Shown here: one piece after another, positions 6,504-13,513 of the stretch | Position numbering within the stretch: position 1 is the stretch's first letter | Layout of the letters: every line of letters starts with the position of its first letter | Assembly: GCA_023229985.1 (NCBI GenBank) | Contig: JALNYF010000056.1 | Location: forward strand, 1-13,513 | DNA from: Bacteroidales bacterium | Lineage (GTDB): Bacteria > Bacteroidota > Bacteroidia > Bacteroidales > WCHB1-69 | Length of the DNA: 13,513 nucleotides | Direction of reading: 5' to 3' | The notes under the pieces: model-generated | What the model was told of the DNA's origin: nothing | The model's input: only the letters and a program-made list of their open reading frames with translations | Database searches by the model: none | Made by a program: the position numbers and the translations under genes

Positions 6504-7775
6504 ATGAACGAGTCGCTTTTGCACTATTTCTGGAAAAACAAGATTTTTTCCATCATCAATTTAAAAACCATTAACAACCAATCATTGCAATTGGTGCATA
6601 CCGGATTTCCACACCAAGATGCGGGACCGGATTTTAAACAAGCGATTATCAAAATTGATGATATTACGTGGGTCGGCGATGTGGAAATCCATGTGCACAC
6701 TTCCGATTGGTTCCACCACAAACACCAGTGTGACGATAAATATCAAAGTATCATCTTACATGTTGTGTATGAACACGATACTAATCGAGTTGACCAATTT
6801 CCCACATTGGAATTAAAGAATTACATCTCGCCGCTACTGATAGAAGAGTATCGGAAACTGTCGCTCAGTTATGAGCCTTTGCCCTGCAAATTTTCTTTAC
6901 CGGAGGTCAGCGCATTGCAATTTACGGCGTGGTATTCGCGCGTGGCTGCGGAAAGATTATTGAGAAAACAAAAAGAAATTTTTGAAACCTTGCATCACTG
7001 CCAAGAAAATTGGCATACAACAGCATTTCAAACTATTACAACAAGTTTCGGATTCCGTACCAATGTACCGGCTTTTTCGTTGTTGGCGAAAAGTATCTCA
7101 TATAAATATATTATCAAACATTCCGATTCGCGCTTGCAGATTTACGCCCTCATTTTTGGACAAGCAGGAATGTTGGAAGACGAAGTTTTTTATGACGACT
7201 ACTATCAATCCTTAAAAAATGAATATCAATATCTTCGATACAAGTATCAATTAATTCCTATTCCCTTTAAAATATGGAATTTATTGCGATTGCGTCCGCA
7301 AAATTTTCCGTGCATTCGCTTAGCGCAAATAAGCGAAATGCTTTATAAAATCCCCGACCTGATTCATTCAATACTGAACTATGAAACAGAATCCGTACTC
7401 CGCAGTGTGGCTGCCTGCGAACCGCACGATTATTGGAAAACGCACCGACATTTCGGGCAGACAAGTCCGCAACACTCTTGTAGAATAGGAAAATCTGCTA
7501 TTAATTCATTGATAATCAATATTATCGTTCCTATTCAATTTGCTTATGCCACTTTTATTGGAAGTGCCGAATTGAACGAAAAATCTTTAAATATTTTAGA
7601 AAAAGCAGATTTTGAAAAAAACAGCATTACCGAGGAGTATGTGAAAGCGGGTTTTCCGTCAGGCAACGCACTCTATTCACAAGCAATTTTGGAACTTCAT
7701 CAACATTATTGCCTGAAAAGACGATGTTTGGAGTGTGATATCGGTTGCCGTATTTTGCAGAAATCAGCACCTTGA
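6504..7775 (+). CDS. DUF2851 family protein (unknown function; nuclease-like motifs)
   Basis: A 423-residue protein of the Bacteroidetes family DUF2851, recognised from the N-terminal L-L-H-Y-F-W-K and the strongly conserved block D-A-G-P-D-F (39-44), W-V-G-D-V-E-I-H (56-63), S-D-W (67-69), H-x-H-x-x-D and V-I/L-L-H-V-V-Y-E-x-D (to about 92). The middle (about 130-380) is mostly helical. The C terminus has four cysteines (403, 408, 411, 415) in C-x4-C-x2-C-x3-C spacing. The D43...E61-x-H63 arrangement resembles a PD-(D/E)xK-type nuclease core and the cysteines resemble a metal or Fe-S site. Both readings are inference; the family has no assigned function that I know of. No signal peptide or membrane segment. 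It stands alone on + and converges, with an 11-nt gap, on the DUF4932 gene. Confidence 0.87.
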   Translation: MNESLLHYFWKNKIFSIINLKTINNQSLQLVHTGFPHQDAGPDFKQAIIKIDDITWVGDVEIHVHTSDWFHHKHQCDDKYQSIILHVVYEHDTNRVDQFPTLELKNYISPLLIEEYRKLSLSYEPLPCKFSLPEVSALQFTAWYSRVAAERLLRKQKEIFETLHHCQENWHTTAFQTITTSFGFRTNVPAFSLLAKSISYKYIIKHSDSRLQIYALIFGQAGMLEDEVFYDDYYQSLKNEYQYLRYKYQLIPIPFKIWNLLRLRPQNFPCIRLAQISEMLYKIPDLIHSILNYETESVLRSVAACEPHDYWKTHRHFGQTSPQHSCRIGKSAINSLIINIIVPIQFAYATFIGSAELNEKSLNILEKADFEKNSITEEYVKAGFPSGNALYSQAILELHQHYCLKRRCLECDIGCRILQKSAP

Positions 7776-7786
7776 CACCGACACTG

Positions 7787-9220
7787 TTAGTTTCCGGTTG
7801 TGAAATCTATGTAATGAATCCCAATTCCTTTATATCCGTCTTCTGTATAATATAAAATGCCCAATATGGAGAAAGAGTATTGGGTATGGGGTTTCAGTTT
7901 AACAAAGATGTGAAGCTCCTGACGGTTTTCACTCCATTGATAATTTGAGTCCTCTTTTTTAATCAATTCAGGATAAAATTTGGCACCCATTTTTCCGTAA
8001 CCCAGTGCAATTCCGGGACGCATAGGTTTAGAAAAAGAGATGATGATTTCGGTTTCGCCGGCAGGAACATTTTTTTGCCCGTCGTGAATATTACAGGTGA
8101 TCTTGGCACAATTTTTTAACTCGTTTCTTTGTTTTTTATGAAACTCGCGGAAGCTAAAATATTTGATAATCTCGGCTAATTTCGGCATAAAAGAGTGCAT
8201 ATCGGGGTACTGTTCGCGGCTTTTTTCCATTGTTTGCAGTGCTTCAACGTAATCTTGCGTCAAAACAAAATAATTTGTTTCTTCATCTTGAATTAGTGAT
8301 TTAAGGCTGATTTCCGGATAATGAGCCATCATATAACAAATGACGGAAGAACGCACAAAAGTCTCATTCAACATAATCAGCGGATGACCGTAGGCTTGCC
8401 TTGACATCTCTTCTCGAACTTTTTTGAATACCCGCTCTGCTCCCGGCCGCATCATGTCCCAATACTTCATATTGAGAGGATTGCAATACGAATGACAGAA
8501 CTCATGAATGATGGTAGGCAATACAGATTCGATTGTGTAGGAAGGTAATCCGTTTTCGTCGGCATCACAGCAACCCATAATTGAAAACATGGTACGGGTT
8601 CCATCGTTGAAAGGCAGTTGCGCACCATAATTGCATGGACCATTTAATATGCTGATTACCAAATTGTAAGAATTGTTATTCTTCTCTATATCGGTGGGTA
8701 CAAAAAAAGTCTCAAACCATTTAAAATCAATTTTATTCAAGATTTCCTGCATGGCATTTTCTGCTTGAAGATAGGTCTCTTGTTGAGCAAGAAAAAAATC
8801 ATGAAAACGGGTTTCCCGATAAAATTGATTAATCAACCGCAAAAATTGCTCTTCAGATTTCTGCTTCCAGCGATCGCGATATTCCTCATTTTCAGCTATG
8901 TCGGGATTGAGCGTCAAGGTGTCCTGATCCCATTTCAAGTGTAACGCAAAAGACATCGGGGCATCGAAACCGATTCCTTCTTCGAGAGCTAATTTTTGTG
9001 CAAAGAGAACAGCTTTATGTTCTTTATAATCAGCAAAATAAATATCGGTAGCACGGGCAAATGAGGGCATCATGCATCGATTGTATTCTGTATTTCCTGC
9101 AAGTCGAAAGATGACCGATAATAATTCTGTTCTTTCATCAATTTTGGCAGAAACCCTGTTTTGTGCAAATGAAGACACGAAACATGCTACTGCAAACAAC
9201 ATCGTCAATATTTTTTTCAT
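7787..9220 (-). CDS. DUF4932 secreted zinc metallopeptidase-like protein with C-terminal Ig-like domain
   Basis: A 477-residue protein with an N-terminal signal peptide (K-K-I-L, then a hydrophobic stretch to about residue 18, cleavage probably after F-A-Q20), so periplasmic or secreted. Residues 25-360 look like DUF4932, a Bacteroidetes family with a gluzincin-type motif: H239-E-F-C-H243 gives two zinc ligands and the catalytic Glu, and E286 in N-E-T-F-V-R is a plausible third ligand. From about 371 to 477 lies a beta-sandwich like Big_5 (I-I-I-S-F-S-K-P-M-R-P), usually a spacer or binding module. Peptidase activity is inferred from motifs; the substrate is unknown. It is the last gene of the lpxD-lpxC-ALDH operon and its ATG overlaps the ALDH stop by 4 nt. 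No type IX sorting domain is evident at the C terminus. Confidence 0.83.
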   Translation of the reverse strand: MKKILTMLFAVACFVSSFAQNRVSAKIDERTELLSVIFRLAGNTEYNRCMMPSFARATDIYFADYKEHKAVLFAQKLALEEGIGFDAPMSFALHLKWDQDTLTLNPDIAENEEYRDRWKQKSEEQFLRLINQFYRETRFHDFFLAQQETYLQAENAMQEILNKIDFKWFETFFVPTDIEKNNNSYNLVISILNGPCNYGAQLPFNDGTRTMFSIMGCCDADENGLPSYTIESVLPTIIHEFCHSYCNPLNMKYWDMMRPGAERVFKKVREEMSRQAYGHPLIMLNETFVRSSVICYMMAHYPEISLKSLIQDEETNYFVLTQDYVEALQTMEKSREQYPDMHSFMPKLAEIIKYFSFREFHKKQRNELKNCAKITCNIHDGQKNVPAGETEIIISFSKPMRPGIALGYGKMGAKFYPELIKKEDSNYQWSENRQELHIFVKLKPHTQYSFSILGILYYTEDGYKGIGIHYIDFTTGN

Positions 9221-10572
9221 TTCAATGATTTTTTAATGAAGTTAAAAGGATGATACGGCGGGTATCTCATTTTAAAATCGGGGGAAGTTTTGTTCCATAA
9301 CACTGAACGCAAGTTACTGAAAATTAAGAAACTATGTATTCCATGATATTTTCCTGTACCGCTATTTCCGACTCCGCCGAAAGGTAATTTCGCATTGGCG
9401 ATGTGCATGATGGTATCATTAATGCACGCGCCTCCGGAAGTGCTTTCTTGCAACGCTCTTTGTGCTGCCTGATTATTTCCAAAAAAGTAAAATGCTAATG
9501 GTTTTTCGTGTGCGGCTACGTAATTCAGCGGTTCATCAAGGGTTTCAAACTCCATGACGGGTAAAATAGGACCGAATATTTCCTCTTGCATGATCGGAAA
9601 ATCGGGCTTGACGTCTTCAATAATGGTTGGGGCGATGTACCTTTGTGAAGCGTCCGTTTCACCGCCATAGCAAATCGTGCCCTGTTTCATGAGTTCCGTT
9701 ATACGATGGAATGCTTTATCGTTAACAATTCGTGCAAAATACCGGCTCTCCCGAATGTCGGGTCCCAGCATATTTTCGATTTCGATTTTGAATTGATTGA
9801 TAAAATCGGCTTTCACGCTTTTGTGAACAAAGGCATAATCCGGCGCAATGCAGGTTTGTCCGGCATTCACAATTTTTCCCCACGCAATCCGCCGCGCTGC
9901 TATTTGGATATCGGCATCGTGGTCCACAATGCACGGGCTTTTTCCCCCTAATTCCAAAATCACCGGTGTAAGATGCTCGGCAGCAGCCTTCATCACTACT
10001 TTGCCAACGGCGGGACTACCGGTGTAAAAAATAAAATCGAAAGGAAGTTGTAACAGTTCCGTATTGACTGCCCGTCCCCCTTGTACTAATGCCATATATT
10101 GGGGCGGAAAAGTCTCATCTATCATTTGTTGAAGCACTTGCGAAACGGTAGGAGTATAGGGAGACGGTTTTAAGATGGCACAGCAGCCCGACGAAATGGC
10201 ACCCACCAGCGGATTGAGAAGCAAATTGACAGGGTAATTCCATGGCGCGATGATCAGTGCAACGCCCAGTGGTTCCGGCAATATGCGACTTTTGCCAGGA
10301 TAAAGAAAGAAGGGCGTGAAAACACGTTGCGGTTTTGCCCAGCGTTTCAGATGCCGCAAATGGTTTGTAATCTCTGCCAATACAACAGCTATTTCCGTAA
10401 TATATGCCTCACGGTCAGACTTATGTAAATCTGTCCAAAGAGCATCTAAAAGTTGAGGTTCGTATTTTAGAATGGCAGATTGGAGTTTCTGCAGATTTTG
10501 AATCCGAAATCGAATCTCTTTGGTTTGGTGGGTTGCAAAAAATGTTTTTTGCGCTTGAAAGATGGTGTCCAT
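9217..10572 (-). CDS. Aldehyde dehydrogenase, class 3-like
   Basis: A 451-residue NAD(P)-dependent aldehyde dehydrogenase without a signal peptide. It has the P-W-N-Y-P motif with the oxyanion Asn112, the F-Y-T-G-S cofactor loop (182-186), the general base Glu207 in E-L-G-G-K-S-P, the nucleophile Cys241 in N-A-G-Q-T-C, the E-E-I-F-G-P motif (about residue 330) and the P-F-G-G-V-G-N-S-G segment near 400. The short length and the E-P-L-G-V-A-L-I-I-A-P-W-N start of the Rossmann part place it with the ALDH3/fatty-aldehyde branch, which oxidises medium- and long-chain or aromatic aldehydes to acids. All catalytic residues are present. It starts 26 nt after the lpxC stop and overlaps the DUF4932 gene by 4 nt. 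A link to lipid metabolism is suggested only by position. Confidence 0.93.
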   Translation of the reverse strand: MDTIFQAQKTFFATHQTKEIRFRIQNLQKLQSAILKYEPQLLDALWTDLHKSDREAYITEIAVVLAEITNHLRHLKRWAKPQRVFTPFFLYPGKSRILPEPLGVALIIAPWNYPVNLLLNPLVGAISSGCCAILKPSPYTPTVSQVLQQMIDETFPPQYMALVQGGRAVNTELLQLPFDFIFYTGSPAVGKVVMKAAAEHLTPVILELGGKSPCIVDHDADIQIAARRIAWGKIVNAGQTCIAPDYAFVHKSVKADFINQFKIEIENMLGPDIRESRYFARIVNDKAFHRITELMKQGTICYGGETDASQRYIAPTIIEDVKPDFPIMQEEIFGPILPVMEFETLDEPLNYVAAHEKPLAFYFFGNNQAAQRALQESTSGGACINDTIMHIANAKLPFGGVGNSGTGKYHGIHSFLIFSNLRSVLWNKTSPDFKMRYPPYHPFNFIKKSLK

Positions 10573-10598
10573 ATTAAGGCAAAATTACGTATAGCGTT

Positions 10599-11495
10599 CT
10601 ATCGAAGCAATTTTACCAATTCCGTATTGGCAAAGTGCCCGGGTTTTGTAGCGAAGACGTGTCCGCGAATGGGTTTCCCTAACAGATAAAGGTCGCCGAT
10701 AATATCCAAAAGTTTATGGCGTGCCGGTTCGTTTTCGTGGCGGAGTTCGATATTATTCAAAATGCCGTTTTCGGTAACTTGCAAGTCTGTTTTGTGGAAG
10801 AAATCTGCCAATTTTTGCATGACGTCGGGGGATGGTTTTTGAGCCACAAAGACGATGGCATTATCCACGTCGCCGCCGCGCACCAAGTTATGTTGAATCA
10901 AAAACTCTAATTCATGCAGGAAAACAAACGTCCGGCAGTTATAAAAATCACTTGTAAATTGTTTTATATTTGTAAGTTGAGCTTTTTGTTCAGCTAAGAT
11001 TTTGGTTCCGTAGTCCACATCTACAAAAACTTGAAAATCGTCTGCCGGCACAATTTTTATTTCGACACCGTTTTCTGCCATGGCAAAAGTGGTAGGGTTT
11101 TGAACGGTGTAGTATTCTCGTTCGGCATTTTGCTCTACGCGTTCTACTTTATGCAATGCTTCTACGTAAAGTCTTGAACTACCGTCTAATATAGGAGTTT
11201 CTTCTGCATCAATTTCGATAAGCAGGTTGTCAATTTGCATTCCTGCCAATGCAGCCATCAGATGTTCGATAGTTCTGACCTCTGCTCCATTTTCTTTGAT
11301 AGAAGTACCGCGCGATGTGTCGAAAATATTTTCTATCAATGCTTTAACAGAAGGCTGTTGAGGCAGATCCACTCGTTTAAAAATAATTCCGTGATTTTCG
11401 GGGGCGGGGATAAAAGTGATGGTTACATTTTTTCCGGTGTGCAATCCTTTCCCGGAAAGAGAAATGGGTCGAGAAATCGTGGCTTGGTTATTCAT
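10599..11495 (-). CDS. lpxC: UDP-3-O-acyl-N-acetylglucosamine deacetylase LpxC, stand-alone (no FabZ domain)
   Basis: A 298-residue LpxC, the zinc deacetylase that performs the committed step of lipid A synthesis in the cytoplasm. The start S-G-x-G-L-H-T-G is diagnostic. The catalytic base and first ligand lie in E77-H78-L-M-A-A-L, the other zinc ligands are H260 and D264 in R-H-K-L-L-D, and the general acid His287 is in K-P-G-H. D-G-S-S-R (104-108) and the R-T-F-V-F segment are present. The protein ends about 11 residues after His287, at the normal end of a single-domain LpxC. Bacteroidetes LpxC usually continues into a C-terminal FabZ dehydratase (about 460 residues in all); here a TAG stops it and the 26 nt before ALDH hold no FabZ remnant. 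Its ATG overlaps the lpxD end by 8 nt. Confidence 0.95.
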   Translation of the reverse strand: MNNQATISRPISLSGKGLHTGKNVTITFIPAPENHGIIFKRVDLPQQPSVKALIENIFDTSRGTSIKENGAEVRTIEHLMAALAGMQIDNLLIEIDAEETPILDGSSRLYVEALHKVERVEQNAEREYYTVQNPTTFAMAENGVEIKIVPADDFQVFVDVDYGTKILAEQKAQLTNIKQFTSDFYNCRTFVFLHELEFLIQHNLVRGGDVDNAIVFVAQKPSPDVMQKLADFFHKTDLQVTENGILNNIELRHENEPARHKLLDIIGDLYLLGKPIRGHVFATKPGHFANTELVKLLR

Positions 11496-12513
11496 TTTTC
11501 TGTATTTTCTTTTCTAATTCGGCAACTTTTTTAAATAATTCAGGAAGTTTTTTGCGGTAAATAATCAGACGTTTTTCTTCGTTTAACGGAATGGCGGGCG
11601 AGCCCAGCAAAATCTGGTTCCCCTCAACGGTATGACTAACAGCTGATTGACCGCCGACCATGACGTTATCGCCTACTTTAATATGACCAATGGCAGCGGC
11701 TTTTCCGCCGAAGATGCAATGGCTGCCGATTTTGGCTGAACCCGCAACAGCAGCTTGTGCCGCAAATGCAGAACCTTCGCCAATTTCAACATTATGAGCG
11801 ATTTGTATTAAGTTGTCTAATTTTACATTCTTATGAATCAGCGTTGAACCCATGGTAGCGCGGTCGATACATGTATTGGCACCAATTTCCACACTATCCT
11901 CTATCACAACATTGCCGATTTGCGGGACTTTAATAAAATCACCGTCTTTGGGCGCAAATCCAAAACCATCGGCACCGATGACAGAACCTGCATGAATAAT
12001 GCAATGATTGCCAATAATGCACTCTGCATAAACCTTAACACCGGAATGAAGAATCGTATCGGACCCTATTTTTACATCATCGCCGATACAGACGTGCGGA
12101 AAGAGCTGCGTATTATCTCCAACTACAGCATTCTCGCCAACGCTGACAAACTCTGCGATATATACATTTTCGCCAATTTTGGCAGTTTCGGCAATACAGG
12201 CGTGCGAAGAAATTCCTTTTTTAACCTTCTTGGAGCGGTTATAAAAATCCAATAATGTCGCAAAAGCAATGTATGCATCTTTAACCTTTATTAAAGTGCA
12301 TTGTACCGGCTTTTCGGGCACAAAGTCTGCATTGACAATAGCCGCAGTAGCCTTCGTGTCATAAATATGATGGGTGTATTTGGGATTAGCTAAAAAGGTC
12401 AGTCCACCCGAGATGCCTTCTTCAATTTTGCAAACTGTTGTGATGATTCCGTTTGGGTTTCCGACCACTTCGGCTGACAATAGTTCGGCAATTTGAGAAA
12501 TTTTAAATTCCAT
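11488..12513 (-). CDS. lpxD: UDP-3-O-(3-hydroxyacyl)glucosamine N-acyltransferase LpxD
   Basis: A 341-residue LpxD, normal length. Residues 1-95 form the uridine-binding N-terminal domain (L-T-F-L-A-N-P-K-Y near 38-46). About 103-290 is a left-handed beta-helix of hexapeptide repeats ([IV]-G-x-x-x-x). The G-A-D-G-F-G-F motif (180-186) and the catalytic His240 in Q-I-A-H-N-V are present. The last 30 residues form a charged helix typical of the trimer's C-terminal coiled coil. The enzyme transfers a 3-hydroxyacyl chain from ACP to the deacetylated UDP-glucosamine made by LpxC, in the cytoplasm. It is the first gene of the - strand operon and overlaps lpxC by 8 nt, so the two steps are co-expressed. 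A -7-like box lies about 17 nt upstream. Confidence 0.96.
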   Translation of the reverse strand: MEFKISQIAELLSAEVVGNPNGIITTVCKIEEGISGGLTFLANPKYTHHIYDTKATAAIVNADFVPEKPVQCTLIKVKDAYIAFATLLDFYNRSKKVKKGISSHACIAETAKIGENVYIAEFVSVGENAVVGDNTQLFPHVCIGDDVKIGSDTILHSGVKVYAECIIGNHCIIHAGSVIGADGFGFAPKDGDFIKVPQIGNVVIEDSVEIGANTCIDRATMGSTLIHKNVKLDNLIQIAHNVEIGEGSAFAAQAAVAGSAKIGSHCIFGGKAAAIGHIKVGDNVMVGGQSAVSHTVEGNQILLGSPAIPLNEEKRLIIYRKKLPELFKKVAELEKKIQKNE

Positions 12514-12530
12514 CTATTCTAAATTTTTGG

Positions 12531-12538
12531 CAAAAATA
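12531..12538 (-). promoter_or_regulatory. Possible -7 promoter box for lpxD operon
   Basis: On the - strand this reads TATTTTTG, matching the Bacteroidetes -7 consensus TAnnTTTG. It ends about 17 nt before the lpxD ATG, giving a very short leader. No -33 TTTG was found at the right spacing, so the call is tentative. Confidence 0.4.
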
Positions 12539-12642
12539 CGATTTTTCGGCCTATCTTTTTTGAGCTGCCTCGAGTTATTTATTAAAAAAACTTAATGGAG
12601 ATGGAATGGGGTAGGCAAGCTCTTTGACTGGTTTTGGTCTTA

Positions 12643-12693
12643 GCGTTGGCTTGAGCAGCTTTGGCAATGTGTGTGGCTGTATGCGTTGGCTTG
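12643..12693. repeat. 11-bp direct repeat pair in the lpxD/ATPase spacer
   Basis: GCGTTGGCTTG occurs at 12643-12653 and again at 12683-12693, with starts 40 bp apart. The whole stretch 12600-12695 is T/G-rich on the + strand, carries no ORF with coding character, and lies just downstream of the ATPase gene's stop. It could be a fragment of a dispersed intergenic repeat or mark the edge of an inserted segment; the canonical integron attC core (GTTRRRY) is not matched. Confidence 0.5.
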
Positions 12694-12708
12694 TCCTTTC
12701 ATTTCAGA

Positions 12709-13513
12709 TTAATTCTTCATATTGTCAAAATGTAGTTTGTCTTTGTCTTGAATAAGTCTCATTAGATATTTTGCTGATTTATGAATTTCCTGTGGATTCA
12801 TTGAGCCATTTATTGAATGAGAGAGAATATTACAAACCTTAATCAATACACCAAGTTTTGCTTTTTCGCTGTTGCTTGTAATATTAAAAACACTCGCAAT
12901 TTGATTTTGAATGTTACTTGTAAATTTTACATTTTTCCCAACTTTAAAACTGTACCATTCTTCAAAAATTCGCCTCATTACATTTGGATAGTGATATATC
13001 TGACACTCATTTTTTATATCCTCTTCACTTTTCTCTGAAAAATCATAAATCTCTTTGAATAAATAGTTGTATGGCTTTTCTTTACTACTTAATTTCACCA
13101 AATTGCTTATACCATTGGTTTTCCTTAATTCAAAAGTTGCAACATCTTGTTTGTTTTCTAAATTGTATGAAAGATTACAATAGTCATCCCAAGAATGAGT
13201 CAATACAAAAATTTGTTGATTTGAGAGTTCCAAAAGATTTTTAATAAGTTCCAAAATGTAAAACTTATTTGAATCATCCATACTTGAAATTGGGTCGTCA
13301 ACTATGATTAGTTCAATTTCAGGTTTTACGTTCTGTTGTTTGTTGTCTGCAAAAAGTTCGTAATAGAAAAACAACAATGCTAAAAGATTTTTTTCTCCTT
13401 CACTTATGTCTCTAATTGTAAGTGTAGCGTTCTCGTTGGTGCTTTTAATAATGTAATTGCGGTTATCTGTATCGAGAGTAACTTTTAGCGATATATTTAT
13501 GTCATTCAGAATT
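12709..13513 (-). CDS. AAA/ABC-type ATPase, AAA_13/RloC-like, C-terminal part (5' end outside window)
   Basis: The - strand frame is open to the right edge of the window, so only the last 267 codons are seen; an in-frame TTG at 13377 is not a credible start because conserved motifs lie upstream of it. The ABC signature I-S-E-G-E-K is at 13390-13407, Walker B L-I-I-V-D-D at 13294-13311 followed directly by P-I-S-S-M-D (D-loop), and the switch His in L-T-H-S near 13195. This is the C-terminal head of an AAA_13-type SMC-like ATPase, the group holding RloC/PrrC anticodon nucleases and other defence or repair ATPases. The tail has P-N-V-M-R-R-I-F-E and N-I-L-S-H-S. The gene is distinctly AT-rich: two 60-base lines counted by eye give about 23% and 28% G+C, against about 53-55% for two lines in lpxD. 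Likely acquired. Walker A lies beyond the edge. Confidence 0.85.
   Translation of the reverse strand, partial: ILNDINISLKVTLDTDNRNYIIKSTNENATLTIRDISEGEKNLLALLFFYYELFADNKQQNVKPEIELIIVDDPISSMDDSNKFYILELIKNLLELSNQQIFVLTHSWDDYCNLSYNLENKQDVATFELRKTNGISNLVKLSSKEKPYNYLFKEIYDFSEKSEEDIKNECQIYHYPNVMRRIFEEWYSFKVGKNVKFTSNIQNQIASVFNITSNSEKAKLGVLIKVCNILSHSINGSMNPQEIHKSAKYLMRLIQDKDKLHFDNMKN

Noticed and set aside
7776..7786. Bidirectional terminator between DUF2851 and DUF4932
   Set aside because: The gap is only 11 nt and no stem longer than about 4 bp with a T run is visible.
11920..12255. 111-residue + strand ORF opposite lpxD
   Set aside because: Shadow ORF across the repetitive hexapeptide-coding region; no independent evidence of coding.
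12643..12693. Integron attC site formed by the GTTGG-containing direct repeats
   Set aside because: The canonical core GTTRRRY is not matched (GTTGGCT has C at a purine position) and I found no paired inverted core sites of the right layout.
13375..13377. TTG start giving a complete 222-residue protein
   Set aside because: The frame continues open to the window edge and encodes the conserved ABC signature motif upstream of this codon, so the gene is partial, not short.

Overview
The window looks like a chromosomal segment from a Bacteroidetes bacterium, probably near Bacteroidales. This rests on family content (a SusC/FecA-like TonB-dependent receptor, the DUF2807, DUF3127, DUF2851 and DUF4932 families, a Bacteroidetes-style lone MCE protein, and lpxD-lpxC), on the lack of Shine-Dalgarno sequences before most starts, and on TAnnTTTG-type promoter elements. 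No rRNA, tRNA, CRISPR array, insertion sequence or replication origin was seen.

Layout. Positions 1-1914 (+) hold the C-terminal part of a TonB-dependent outer-membrane receptor. It converges on a DUF2807 secreted beta-solenoid protein (1911-2885, -), and the two stop codons overlap. A 256-bp divergent intergenic region follows. Next comes a tight five-gene + strand operon (3142-6398): an inner-membrane MCE/MlaD-type lipid-transport protein, a DUF3127 OB-fold protein with an SSB-like acidic tail, an SH3-NlpC/P60 peptidoglycan peptidase without a signal peptide, a GNAT acetyltransferase and a dCMP deaminase. Gaps are 4, 9, -4 and 14 nt. After a hairpin and a promoter-like box, DUF2851 (6504-7775, +) stands alone.

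Positions 7787-12513 are a - strand operon transcribed lpxD -> lpxC -> aldehyde dehydrogenase -> DUF4932 secreted metallopeptidase, with overlaps of 8 nt (lpxD/lpxC) and 4 nt (ALDH/DUF4932) and a 26-nt gap between lpxC and ALDH. LpxD and LpxC act at consecutive committed steps of lipid A synthesis. Bacteroidetes LpxC is usually fused to FabZ and followed by lpxA; here LpxC ends at its own domain boundary and neither fabZ nor lpxA follows.

Positions 12514-12708 are a spacer with an 11-bp direct repeat. From 12709 to the right edge lies the C-terminal part of an AT-rich AAA/ABC-type ATPase of the AAA_13/RloC-like kind, probably an accessory (defence-type) gene cut by the window.

Most of the window is ordinary core and envelope gene content. 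The points most worth checking are the stand-alone LpxC, the SSB-like tip of DUF3127, a possible nuclease core plus four-cysteine cluster in DUF2851, and the accessory ATPase at the right edge.
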